Shown: piece by piece, positions 24,414-34,239 of the stretch
Position numbering within the stretch: the first letter of the stretch is position 1
How the letters are laid out: the number at the start of each line of letters is the position of its first letter
NCBI GenBank assembly: GCA_037178675.1
Contig: JAYMGJ010000636.1
Span: forward strand, 1-43,501
Source: Scleroderma bovista
Taxonomy: Eukaryota > Basidiomycota > Agaricomycetes > Boletales > Sclerodermataceae
Length of the DNA: 43,501 nucleotides
Direction of reading: 5' to 3'
The notes under the pieces: generated by a model
Seen by the model: the letters and a program-made list of their open reading frames with translations, nothing else
Databases searched by the model: none
Told to the model about the DNA's origin: nothing
Made by a program: the position numbers and the translations under genes

Positions 24414-27242
24414 CTAATTCCCTCCAACAACCTCTACGATTACGCCAGCCAACAATTCCCCACTGTCCACGTTGAAAATCCCAACATGCAGTCCGCCGAT
24501 GTCTGCACCTGAAGGAATACCGTAAAACTCCACTGCTATCTTGTCGCTCCCCTCTCCGTAGCTTTTGAGTTGGACCTGCAGGAACGAGGGCAACGCATGG
24601 CCCGACACCAACTTCGCCTCTAGTTTCCGTACCTCCCTCCCAGAAAGTTGGAGTGGGATCTTGAACTTGAACTTCTCCGCAACACGGACGAGGAACCGGG
24701 GTGGTGTGACTCCTTTGCATTGATCGCCATCCGGCTGAGGGGAACCGAGCGATGAGAACGACGTGTTGGAGACAAGTCGTGTATGAGACAACTCATCGCC
24801 GAGCATGCGAACGTGATGGATCTCCGTGTGATTTTTAACGCTGGCATCGACGCTCTTCCCCGATGGCGCATGAGATTTGGCGACCACGTTTGACGGCGAG
24901 GGTAAGGCAAGACCCTTGGCGACATTGATGAACCGTTCCAAGCGAGGTCGTTCCCCGAGCTGGACGATCTCGACATCAGATTGCACTGAAAACCCACTGG
25001 TACTCTTCACGCTCTCCCCAAGCGGGCTATCGTAGTAAGAATTGACCAGATTTGTTCCCATGAAACCACCGCTGACTTACCTCTGCTGAATAGAATCGTC
25101 GTTAAGAACTGGCGATAGATCTTGCATCCTCCGGGACGTGCGTGGAGGTGCAAAGTCCACTCTCCTTCTAGGGACCGACTGCATGCCGGTGGAACCAGAC
25201 CCAGACGAGGTGAGGGTGTTTGCTTTGTATATCATCCAGTCCTCGTTGAGCCATGTACTGGTGGCACCAATGGTAGGAGTCAGCTTCAGGGATTCAATGT
25301 AGGGGCTTTGCACTGGGAGAAAATCGGCCCCAGCATGCGTGGATTCTACCGGAATGGGTTTGCCGATAACTGGTCGCTCACGTCCTCTGTGCCTATACAT
25401 GTCGCTCACTTTCCTTACCGCTCCCCTAATTCTTCCGAAGAACTCGCCCTTCTTCGTGGTCCCATCGACCTCGGTGGCTGGAACCATAGAAAAGGCCTCC
25501 CGCGGAACGCGTTGAGGATCAATACCCAGCTTCTCATAAGCAGCAGCTTTCCCGGAATATGAAACATCGATTTTGGTCAGCCCGGTATTGCCTTCGTTTG
25601 GCTCTAAGCTCGCGACTGCTTCTTTGCTCCAGTGATGTTCCTTCTCAGTACTGCCAGGGTCGGATTTATCTCTTGCCCCAGCGCTCATGCCTAGTGAAGT
25701 ATTCATGCTCATTGACTGTTTTTCAGATTCTGTCCAGGGAACGGCGCCTTCCTCGCTGACATGACCGACATCCGGCACCCGGGCACGTCTCTTGAACCTC
25801 TGCGCAACGACAAAAAGCGCTAAACCGCTGAGAAGAGCGATAACAACGGACACTAGCAAGATTGTTAACACCCGGTCAGAGAGGGACGTCCGTAGCATTT
25901 TCAGTTCAGGAGATGCAATGGAGAGCGTTGCATGAGAAGTCGAATGTGTGATACCAGAGTAAGCAACGAAGGTGACTCTGATATCCGAGATATCAGAATC
26001 AACGGGAATACGGCCGGCGAGGTGCGCCTTGATGGGGTCGAATGTCAAGAAGCTGCTAGCTTTCTCTGGATAAAATGAAGCGCTGAGGTTGGTGTCGGGG
26101 CGCTGAGCGGAGGTATTGGCAAAGTACGGCGAAAGATCAAACTGGACACGGCGTCCAGGGTTTGCATTGATGACGCCCAAGTCAGATTTGATGAAGTAAG
26201 ACGGGACGATGGCCACAGATACGCTTGTGTACAAGGTCTGGTTGAAATTTGCGGTAAGCCTCACGGGTAAACGAGCCTTGTTGGTCGCATCATGCCAGTT
26301 GTCCGGAGGCAAGCCAAAGATGGTCTTGCTGCTTTCGTCATATTTGAGCCAGGTCTGAAAAGCGGATACATCGACCAACAGGTCAGACACATTGGCAGGT
26401 TGAATGGGGCTTCCGTCAACCAGAATGCCCGAATAGTCCGCAAGCGAGCTTATCGAAACATCGAACCAGTTTCCAGCCGTGATGTTGATAGTGGGGAGAC
26501 CTGTTTGTGTAGCTAGTTCATGGTCCGCGACAACGATGTTGAAAAGGACGGAAACGGCTGAGTAACCCTTGAGATAAGACGCAAAAAGGGCAATCTCTAT
26601 GTTAACTGGAGTGGAGACTTGGTCGTGGGTGGGAGCAGTTCCGTTGAAGGCGACCAACGAAGAGTCAAAGGTAATCCACGCTGGCAAAGGAGTTCGATCG
26701 GAAAGCAATGCACCGTAGAACAGGCTGCTCGCGGCGCTGAACATGTCGCCCTGTAGACCTATACCAAACGATCTTCCATATGGAATCCGCAATGTTGGAT
26801 TGTTGGAAGAAAGCGCGGATCCTGGGGCAAGGAGAAACACAGAAGAGAGCGCAGGATTTCCGTTATAGAACTGCTCGCTGAGATTTTTGCGAGCGACAGG
26901 GGATGGAAAGTCTGTCGTATAGAGAGTAAACATCGATGAGTTCGTGCTTTGCGCGTCGTTCGCTGTCACTGTTATCAGATGCGCGCTTGCGTCCGTGGCT
27001 GCAGGAGTTCCATGAAATGTGAGGGTGAGGGTATCGAAATTCAACCATGCTGGAAGTCCATATGCAGAGTAGACGAGAGAATTCGCAAGGGTGGTGGAGA
27101 ACGTTTTCGAACTCATCGTCCAAGTAAAATCCTGACCGGGGACCGCGACTAGCGGGTACTGACTATCCAAGGGGTTCGTGACGACGACAGTGGCGGCAAC
27201 CACATACGCCGTGGCCATGAGAAATAAAGGAATGACGAGCAT
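24414..27242 (-). CDS. Axl2-like cadherin-fold (CADG) membrane protein
   Basis: Predicted single-pass plasma-membrane protein like yeast Axl2, which marks sites of polarised growth. Exons 27242-25081 and 25026-24414 (54-nt intron) give 924 aa. A signal sequence (MLVIPLFLMATAYVVA) is followed by several CADG-type repeats, each with a LPAWLNFDT or LPAWITFDS-like motif followed by GTP or GTA a few residues on. Many NxS/T sites suggest N-glycosylation. A membrane span (ILLVSVVIALLSGLALFVVA, near residues 450-470) is followed by basic RFKRRAR and a long cytoplasmic tail. An in-frame upstream frame extends to 27350, but the signal peptide makes the Met at 27242 the likely start. The ectodomain lies inside a large inverted duplication, whose other arm is a truncated copy in the opposite orientation. 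Confidence 0.82.
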
Positions 27243-27308
27243 GACAATAGAAGGCGTTGCAGAGCGGCGATACAAGCTACAGAAGTCGGAGTCGGCCAGC
27301 GAGCTCAG
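25955..27308 (-). repeat. Left arm of 1.35-kb inverted duplication
   Basis: This arm mirrors 27463-28816: every pair of positions sums to 54,771, with no gaps. The translated ectodomains are identical and all bases I compared by eye match. At the outer edge (25900-25954 against 28817-28871) about 7 of 55 bases differ; at the inner edge mismatches start at 27309/27462. Confidence 0.9.
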
Positions 27309-27337
27309 TTGAAGAGATGGTGTTGAGGACTTGCCGC

Positions 27338-27345
27338 TTATATAA
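27338..27345 (-). promoter_or_regulatory. TATA-like element of the Axl2-like gene
   Basis: The palindromic core TTATATAA lies 96 nt upstream of the ATG at 27242, in the spacer of the inverted duplication and just outside the identical arm. The other arm has no equivalent at the mirrored position, so only the full-length gene seems to keep this element. Confidence 0.35.
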
Positions 27346-27462
27346 CACATAGTGGCTTACATACACAGCGTGCACGTGCCCGTGTTTAGAGACGCGTTGT
27401 TGTTCAATGTTTGTGTTCGATTTTGGTGATGAAATCAACCATCCTTGAAATCACCTCTTCAG

Positions 27463-28816
27463 CTGAGCTCGCTGGCCGACTCCGACTTCTGTAGCTTGTA
27501 TCGCCGCTCTGCAACGCCTTCTATTGTCATGCTCGTCATTCCTTTATTTCTCATGGCCACGGCGTATGTGGTTGCCGCCACTGTCGTCGTCACGAACCCC
27601 TTGGATAGTCAGTACCCGCTAGTCGCGGTCCCCGGTCAGGATTTTACTTGGACGATGAGTTCGAAAACGTTCTCCACCACCCTTGCGAATTCTCTCGTCT
27701 ACTCTGCATATGGACTTCCAGCATGGTTGAATTTCGATACCCTCACCCTCACATTTCATGGAACTCCTGCAGCCACGGACGCAAGCGCGCATCTGATAAC
27801 AGTGACAGCGAACGACGCGCAAAGCACGAACTCATCGATGTTTACTCTCTATACGACAGACTTTCCATCCCCTGTCGCTCGCAAAAATCTCAGCGAGCAG
27901 TTCTATAACGGAAATCCTGCGCTCTCTTCTGTGTTTCTCCTTGCCCCAGGATCCGCGCTTTCTTCCAACAATCCAACATTGCGGATTCCATATGGAAGAT
28001 CGTTTGGTATAGGTCTACAGGGCGACATGTTCAGCGCCGCGAGCAGCCTGTTCTACGGTGCATTGCTTTCCGATCGAACTCCTTTGCCAGCGTGGATTAC
28101 CTTTGACTCTTCGTTGGTCGCCTTCAACGGAACTGCTCCCACCCACGACCAAGTCTCCACTCCAGTTAACATAGAGATTGCCCTTTTTGCGTCTTATCTC
28201 AAGGGTTACTCAGCCGTTTCCGTCCTTTTCAACATCGTTGTCGCGGACCATGAACTAGCTACACAAACAGGTCTCCCCACTATCAACATCACGGCTGGAA
28301 ACTGGTTCGATGTTTCGATAAGCTCGCTTGCGGACTATTCGGGCATTCTGGTTGACGGAAGCCCCATTCAACCTGCCAATGTGTCTGACCTGTTGGTCGA
28401 TGTATCCGCTTTTCAGACCTGGCTCAAATATGACGAAAGCAGCAAGACCATCTTTGGCTTGCCTCCGGACAACTGGCATGATGCGACCAACAAGGCTCGT
28501 TTACCCGTGAGGCTTACCGCAAATTTCAACCAGACCTTGTACACAAGCGTATCTGTGGCCATCGTCCCGTCTTACTTCATCAAATCTGACTTGGGCGTCA
28601 TCAATGCAAACCCTGGACGCCGTGTCCAGTTTGATCTTTCGCCGTACTTTGCCAATACCTCCGCTCAGCGCCCCGACACCAACCTCAGCGCTTCATTTTA
28701 TCCAGAGAAAGCTAGCAGCTTCTTGACATTCGACCCCATCAAGGCGCACCTCGCCGGCCGTATTCCCGTTGATTCTGATATCTCGGATATCAGAGTCACC
28801 TTCGTTGCTTACTCTG
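27463..28816 (+). repeat. Right arm of 1.35-kb inverted duplication
   Basis: Mirror image of 25955-27308 across a 154-bp spacer (27309-27462). It contains the truncated Axl2-like copy. See the left arm for the identity pattern. Confidence 0.9.
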
Positions 28817-28986
28817 ATATCGCCCATTCGACTTCCCATGCAACACTTTCCATTGGATCTCCTGAACTGAAAACGCCATGTAAACCTTCGTTGTTTTCGG
28901 TGCTTTTATTCTGGTATATGCTACTTGTTACAGCTTATTACCTATTTGAATGTGCAAGAACCATGCAAGGCAGGCCGATGGTTTGA
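27529..28986 (+). pseudogene. Truncated Axl2-like copy in opposite orientation
   Basis: A frame of 485 aa whose first about 429 residues are identical to the neighbouring Axl2-like protein. A few substitutions follow (VAYSDIAHS against VAYSGITHS), and homology ends after SPELK (about 28871). The last about 35 residues are unrelated and include a chance-looking hydrophobic run (SVLLFWYMLLVTAYYLF). The native membrane span, the cytoplasmic tail and the second exon are missing. The ATG is 286 bp from the ATG of the full copy, and the two are transcribed apart. If expressed it could make an ectodomain with a substitute anchor; with no TATA on its side it may be silent. I call it a truncated duplicate rather than a proven dead gene, since its frame is open. 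Confidence 0.7.
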
Positions 28987-29865
28987 ATTCCCCCATTTTC
29001 TTTCGCTCAACAGCACCGCAGTTTTCATGGCTTCCATTGCTCTAGTGACTATGATTAGAGTACTTTCCGTTTACATAATCATCGCAATTGGCGGACGAAC
29101 GCACAGCATCATGCCATGATATGATGGACGCCATAGCCGCTTTCAGTATCAGGGTTATCCGGACTTAACTGAATTCAATAATGGCTCATGGCTATGCAAT
29201 AGAGCACATGATGTATTCACCCAGGCTCCTTCACAACCTCTGCTGTGAGTGTGAGGGGCTAATTGTGAGACTTAGTGCCGAAAATTCACAGTGGCGGTGT
29301 GTGTAAAGTACCATATATGGAAGGCTGTGCTGCGCCCGGGATGGGCCATGACATCACTGTCACAGTGCTGTCACTGCCATTGCCTTTCTGTCACCGTGGG
29401 CTCCGCGACGGTGGCGCTGCCATATCTGGGCCAGTCACTCGATTGGACAGATCGGACAGGGGGGGGTGTCACCGAGGCAATTACAAATGGCAGCTCCTAG
29501 TACCATATGTGAACACTCAGTACTCAAGGGTGACAGCGACAGACAGAGAGCGATCGATGATAATAATATTGGACTATGGGACAACGGGGCAGCAGACTAA
29601 AAGGGGGCACGGTAGTTGTATGGTGCAGTAGTCGTGTATTACTAGTAGCTGTAGTAGTTGGAATTGGAAGGGGGAAAATGTGATGTAGGGAAATGAACAA
29701 TGGTGCGAAGTGGTACAAAGGATGGAAGGTGGGACAAATTAAAATGTGCGACAGTGAATAAATGTGCTGGTGGAGAACGAGAAATGAAACTGATACCATA
29801 TGATATGATGCGACTGATGGCGTGTTTAAAAAAAAAGAAAAGTAGCCTGGAGGAGCGCGAGTTGC
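28987..29865. other. No gene recognised
   Basis: Spacer between the palindrome and the Crypton-like relic. It has a GTCACTGTCACAGTGCTGTCACTGCC-like stretch near 29355-29380, a G run near 29459, and an A-rich run at 29827-29840 next to the recombinase stop. It may include the 3' flank of the mobile element; no coding sequence is supported. Confidence 0.4.
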
Positions 29866-31437
29866 CTACTCAGCAGCTGGGGCCACATTATTCATGAGGA
29901 AGCAGCGGCGCTCCCCATCATTTGGATGGAGTTTCCGTGCATCTTGGATTGTGTTGACCAGCACCATGTGCCCCCGAGTGATGGCACTTCCATACGCCTT
30001 GTACCAGTCTTCCTCGATTCCTTTGAACCTGGAACATGGGAGTGAAAGAATGGGTGAGCGAACAAGTGGTCATGGCAAGGGAGGGAATACCGGACGTACA
30101 CATGGAGGAACTCCTTGGCGACGAGGCCATGCTGGTAGTACAGGGAGTTGAATTTCTGCCCGTGTCATCCATTGTAGTAATGGTGTGGCCAATCCTTGAG
30201 TGCCACGAAGAGATGGAGCCTGGGCTCCCCCACCGTCCAGTGCCACACAATATCCCTCCATGACTTGGATTTAGGAGTCTTTGTCCCATCTGCATGCATG
30301 ACTGGAATGAACGGGATCACGAGTCCCTTGGGTGGTCCGCGTGGGGTCCTATGGGCTCCTATGAGCGAAGGGAGTGGCACAGAGAGGGAGATATTCAAGT
30401 GCACTGCTGGCACTGCACTCAGGACCACCATATTACTGGTAGGGGCCAACAGCGACAGTTCGGAAGCCCGCAAACCTTGTACAGGGTGCGGCAGCTGGGT
30501 AGATGGCACGGCCAATGGGATTGGTGGAGGCTGGAGGGTAGTCTGGCTGGGGGGATGACGGAGGACTGGGAAACGGAATGGTCGGTGGTTGCTCAATGCA
30601 GTGCAAGTGATATGCACTCACCGTTTGTGTCCTGAGGGGACACCAGGGTCCCAGGACCGGGTGCAAGGACCTCCTTGATCAAATTGGTGACATCCACCAA
30701 CTTCTGGCGAACATCCTCTGCCAACACATCTTGTGAGGTGCTCATGTTCACGATGTCTTTGTGGAGGGCAGCCACGTCCGCTGTCAGCATGTGAACTGCC
30801 TCCGTGGTGGCCGGGCAGACAAGGGCTGCTTCACCAGCAAACGAGGCGCTGGCTTCCCGTGATGTCAGTGCCAAAGCATCGCTGAAATCTTCCTCATAGC
30901 TATGGAGCTTGTCAAACAGATATCACATGAGGGTGTCGTTCTGTGGGGGAAAAGTGAAGAGGGGAAGAAAAAAAACAAGGTCAGCAGATTGGCACGCGGT
31001 GATGTACCCAGATAGGAAGGCAGGCCAGCATATCACTGATCATTGCTAGCGCTAACACTCACCTGCTTGCCCTCTGCCCATCTGCCCCACCATCGCACGC
31101 AGTGGAGGGACCATCGATTGCCTAATGGGGCACTCATAAATTGATATTGTGCCCCACCGCGTCAGAAGCAGTGCATCGAAAACTTTCCCTCTATCTTAGC
31201 CCCCACCAGTGCCGCATCAAGTGATTTCTGCACTGCGTCGTGTGACAGCGGCACCCCTGGCTGGATCACCCCATTTGCTCCCAACGTGGGAAACAGGAAG
31301 TCCTCTTCGCCCATAGCTCGGCCAAGATGGGCGTACTTGACCCAGTTCATCCAGAAAAGGACCCAGAAGAACGAATTGCACGCTGTCCCCAAATTTGGGC
31401 GTGGATATATCTTGTAGCAGTTACCTGGTGAGTGCAA
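29866..31437 (-). pseudogene. Crypton-type tyrosine recombinase relic
   Basis: Crypton elements move by a tyrosine recombinase without terminal repeats. Minus-strand pieces in order: NCYKIYPRPNL, the LFPTLGANGVIQPG region with LSHDAVQKSLDAAL, then HCF-stop-RGGAQYQF, RWSLHCVRWWGRWAEGK, LHSYEEDFSDALALTSREAS, a coiled-coil-like stretch, SWRDIVWHWTVGEPRLHLFVALKDWPHHYYNG (DNA-binding GCR1-like tail), and an intact end ITRGHMVLVNTIQDARKLHP...NNVAPAAE. In-frame TGA codons sit at 31162-31164 and 30923-30925; the first replaces the Arg of the HxxR catalytic motif. Frames also shift between pieces, partly through introns (the acceptor before FKGIEEDW, near 30028, is clear). The N-terminal domain before 31437 is gone, cut by a satellite-like block. 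The element is dead as it stands. Confidence 0.7.
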
Positions 31438-31515
31438 GGTTCATGCCATTAGTAAGTGACATGGTGCTAGCTAATGAGGTGGATTCAGACGCACTGTGCA
31501 GGTCGGCCTCCTTTG

Positions 31516-31715
31516 TATGACGCAAAATTTGCACATATATTTATCGCTGCCACGCTGCCACGCTCACCACACCTCGCCGTGCTCACCTCACCGCACTGAC
31601 CGCTGCCACGCTCACCTCACCGCACTGACTGCTGCCACGCTCACCTCACCGCACTGACCCTCCACCATGTTCACCATATGACGCAAATTTTGCACATATA
31701 TTTATCGCCACCTGT
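31516..31715. repeat. Satellite-like block with paired TATGACGCAAAATTTGCAC motifs
   Basis: Motif TATGACGCAAAATTTGCACA (31516) and a near copy TATGACGCAAATTTTGCACA (31677) bracket a 29-bp tandem unit built on CTGCCACGCTCACCTCACCG: full copies at 31601-31629 and 31630-31658 and a partial one before them. An inverted copy of the bracketing motif lies at 36651-36681, on the far side of the Ca2+-ATPase relic. Confidence 0.7.
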
Positions 31716-32884
31716 TTTTCCCGCCGCGTTTTTCATCATCCCCGCTGTCACGCACCAAATGTGTTTGGTACTGTGGACATGGAGAAAGTTAGCCGATGAA
31801 ACTAATGTGAAGAACACACCCAAGATCTGTTGAAAGATTGTCCCAACTTGAGGGATACAGACAGCCCTTGCTATCCACATCATGCAAAGTCAAGACTATC
31901 CTTATGTGAAGAATGAATACAAGCTTGTCATAGCCATCTATTGCACAAGAATGACTATCCTGGAGCAAGAGATGAATGCCATCGTCTGGAAGTCATCCCT
32001 CGCACAAGAACCGCCAAGAAGCAGAAGAATCCAAGGATTGGTGATCATTTCAGTATGAGAGAGGAATGCAACCTACTGCAGTCCAACTCCCATACCAGAA
32101 CAACCAAAGAAGCAGAAGAAACAATAGAGAAACGAAGGAGAAAAGGAAGAATCATTTTTAGCGCCCAAATGTCAAATTTAGGCGCCCAGTGCCGGCATTC
32201 CGATATTTTGAATAGCTCCGCCATTTTTGAAGCTATCAATCATGTGACTATACCATCATGGAGCCTAGACCGTGGTCTATCTGCCTGTCAAGTTCCGACG
32301 TAAATCTGTTTATTTCCCACGGAGATATTCCACCTGCAATCCAGACACCCACTTCATCACTCACTATGGAGTCCACATTTTCTCTGGAACGTTTCTCCGC
32401 TATTGCAGCAGACCTCAACTATGTCCTGCTCTTGGGACAGCCTCTCCCTGAGCTCCTGTGTACTGTCTGGTACATATCTTCCCAGCCTGCTCCCTCAGTC
32501 CCTCTTGTTCTTGGTCAGTGCGTTCTCCTCGTCAGTCCTGCGTTGCGCATGTACTTTGGTCATCTCAAGTCTATCATTAGACTTGAAAATTCATACCTGG
32601 TCATCTCTGTGTCTCCTGAGTCCCCTGCATATGGTCCTTTCATCCCAGAGTCCTGTCACATCCATCTCCCTCTATCATTCATCTCGCTTCCCTGGACACG
32701 TCGAATCCGCTACTTGCGATTCTCTTCCCTGCTATCCCGCAACAAACATAAATGAAACAATGCTCTAGAACCCTTCTTAGGAGCCCTAATAGAGTACAGA
32801 ACCTTCCTCTTACTGCTCAAGGGAAGACTGCACTTCGGGAGCACCAAATTTCGCGTTTTTGCTCTACAGAAGCTCAATCCAAGG
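31716..32884. other. Unassigned sequence with one open frame
   Basis: The plus-strand frame 32258-32755 (165 aa, Ser/Pro/Leu-rich, including LERFSAIAADLNYVLLLGQPL) is open, but I recognise no family. The area around it reads like old repeat DNA (repeated ACCAAAGAAGCAGAAGAA-like phrases near 32010 and 32105). It may be transposon sequence; no function is claimed. Confidence 0.3.
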
Positions 32885-33935
32885 GATTTGTGACACTCTG
32901 TGACCAGCTGTGACTCTACTTGTCATTCCAGGCCCCCCTGACACTGCTCTTCTGGTCGGATCAATTCTTTTATTATCCCCCAGCCACTCCCATCAGTGGC
33001 ACTGCTTCAGAAGCTCATCTCCAGATCTAAAGTTCAATAAATCATAGGTTGTGCTTCCCTTCTTTCTGAGTCACACAGAGTCACTCTGGCTCACTCTGAC
33101 TCACTCTGCTGCACATTATTCATCCCCTCTTGGCATTACTAATCCCCATTACTCCCCTTACCAATCACTTACCAATCATCCTTCAAATCATGCTTATCAT
33201 GCTGCTTATCAATTCATGACTCATGCCCCTATGATTCATATGCATTATGTCATCGCATATGCTCATTTAGCTTCGATCTACTCATCCCCTGCTTTCCCCC
33301 CCCTCTCTTTTGGGCCCCATGCAATGATCTTTCCATATTCTTGGTTATGCACCCCTTTTTACCTATGTTTTTGCTCTTTCCCTTGGCTCAGCAGCTTGTT
33401 CAGGCTCTCCCCATCGATGACTCAGCCTGATTACACTGCTTATCAATCACTTACCAATTTCTTACCAATCTCTTACCAAGCACTTAGTCATTTGTGCTTA
33501 CAGGGCCACAGCCCCTCCTGTATATAAACCAGCAGCCAAAGGCTGCAAGGAAGTGTCTGCTTCCCCCTCAATAAAGTGACCACATTCACTCTCCCTCACT
33601 GTCTATAAGCTCTATCTCTGTCTTTGGACTTGTAGGTCACTCAGTGCTGGCCTAAAGCTCCTATATTGCTGTTTATCAGATATATCTTGTATCTGATCAT
33701 TTCTCTAGGCTCAAGTGCAGTCTAGCATCTCTGTCCACTCCATCCCATCACTGTCCATCGCATTCTTGAAGCAGGAACTGTCCCCTTGCTTCCCTGTTGC
33801 TCCATCACTGCTGTTACACCCCTGTTGCCAATCTATCATCACTCTTCTATCCCAGGACTCTTCCTAACCACTGTGGTAGGCTGAAGAGGAGTCAATACCA
33901 TCCCAGAAGCCCTTCCCTTCCCTCCTGCATCCTGC
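32885..33935 (+). mobile_element. LTR-like block, possibly a solo LTR
   Basis: CT-rich sequence with TATATAAA at 33521-33528 and AATAAA at 33570-33575, the promoter-to-poly(A) spacing typical of a retrotransposon LTR. Upstream it repeats CTTACCAATC several times (33158-33175 and 33446-33475). Possible TGTGACA...TGTTACA ends lie at 32889 and 33818, but no matching target duplication flanks them, so the limits are approximate. No gag or pol coding sequence adjoins it. It sits right beside the inverted Ca2+-ATPase piece. Confidence 0.4.
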
Positions 33936-33943
33936 CTGAAGGT

Positions 33944-34140
33944 GTGATTTGCTATCGCGATTTTTCCAGCTGGCCACCTGCTAACGTTACTTTGACTGAT
34001 GGAGAGGTACGTAGTATCTTTTACAGTAGTGACTTATATCTCTGACCGTCTTTTAGGTTCCCTTTGAACAACTCGCTTGTGACATGGTCCTCATTGGGAT
34101 CATTGGGATTGAAGATCCTCTCCGCTGTGCACCTAAGTGA
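33944..34140 (+). pseudogene. Inverted piece of the Ca2+-ATPase gene
   Basis: The plus strand reads ICYRDFSSWPPANV, an intron-like gap (34006-34053), then VPFEQLACDMVLIGIIGIEDPLR. This is the segment of fungal PMC1-type Ca2+-ATPases that follows the nucleotide-binding domain. The preceding part of the same gene ends on the opposite strand near 34240 (IIFYANQTL, then CTIS), exactly where this piece should begin. So about 300 bp have been turned round relative to the rest. Confidence 0.65.
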
Positions 34141-34239
34141 GGGAAGAGGTCAGAACAACCAACAACCAACACCAAATGACAGCAATATGCGAGTGGTGGT
34201 CTTCCTTTGCGTTTCTGGTATTTAATCTCCTCAGGGGGA

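Noticed and set aside
25900..28871. Palindrome as a hairpin assembly artefact
   Set aside because: An artefact would be identical up to its ends and lack distinct flanks. Here the arms have diverged margins on both sides, and the copies continue into different sequence.
29275..29631. Plus-strand frame of 118 codons
   Set aside because: It spans GTCACTGTCAC-type simple sequence and a G run; no domain or splice pattern.
33051..33527. Plus-strand frame of 158 codons rich in Tyr/His/Ser
   Set aside because: It lies in the LTR-like block, with repeated CTTACCAATC phrases and no protein family likeness.
32889..33818. Exact LTR limits TGTGACA...TGTTACA
   Set aside because: No matching target-site duplication on the two sides, so only an approximate LTR-like block is reported.
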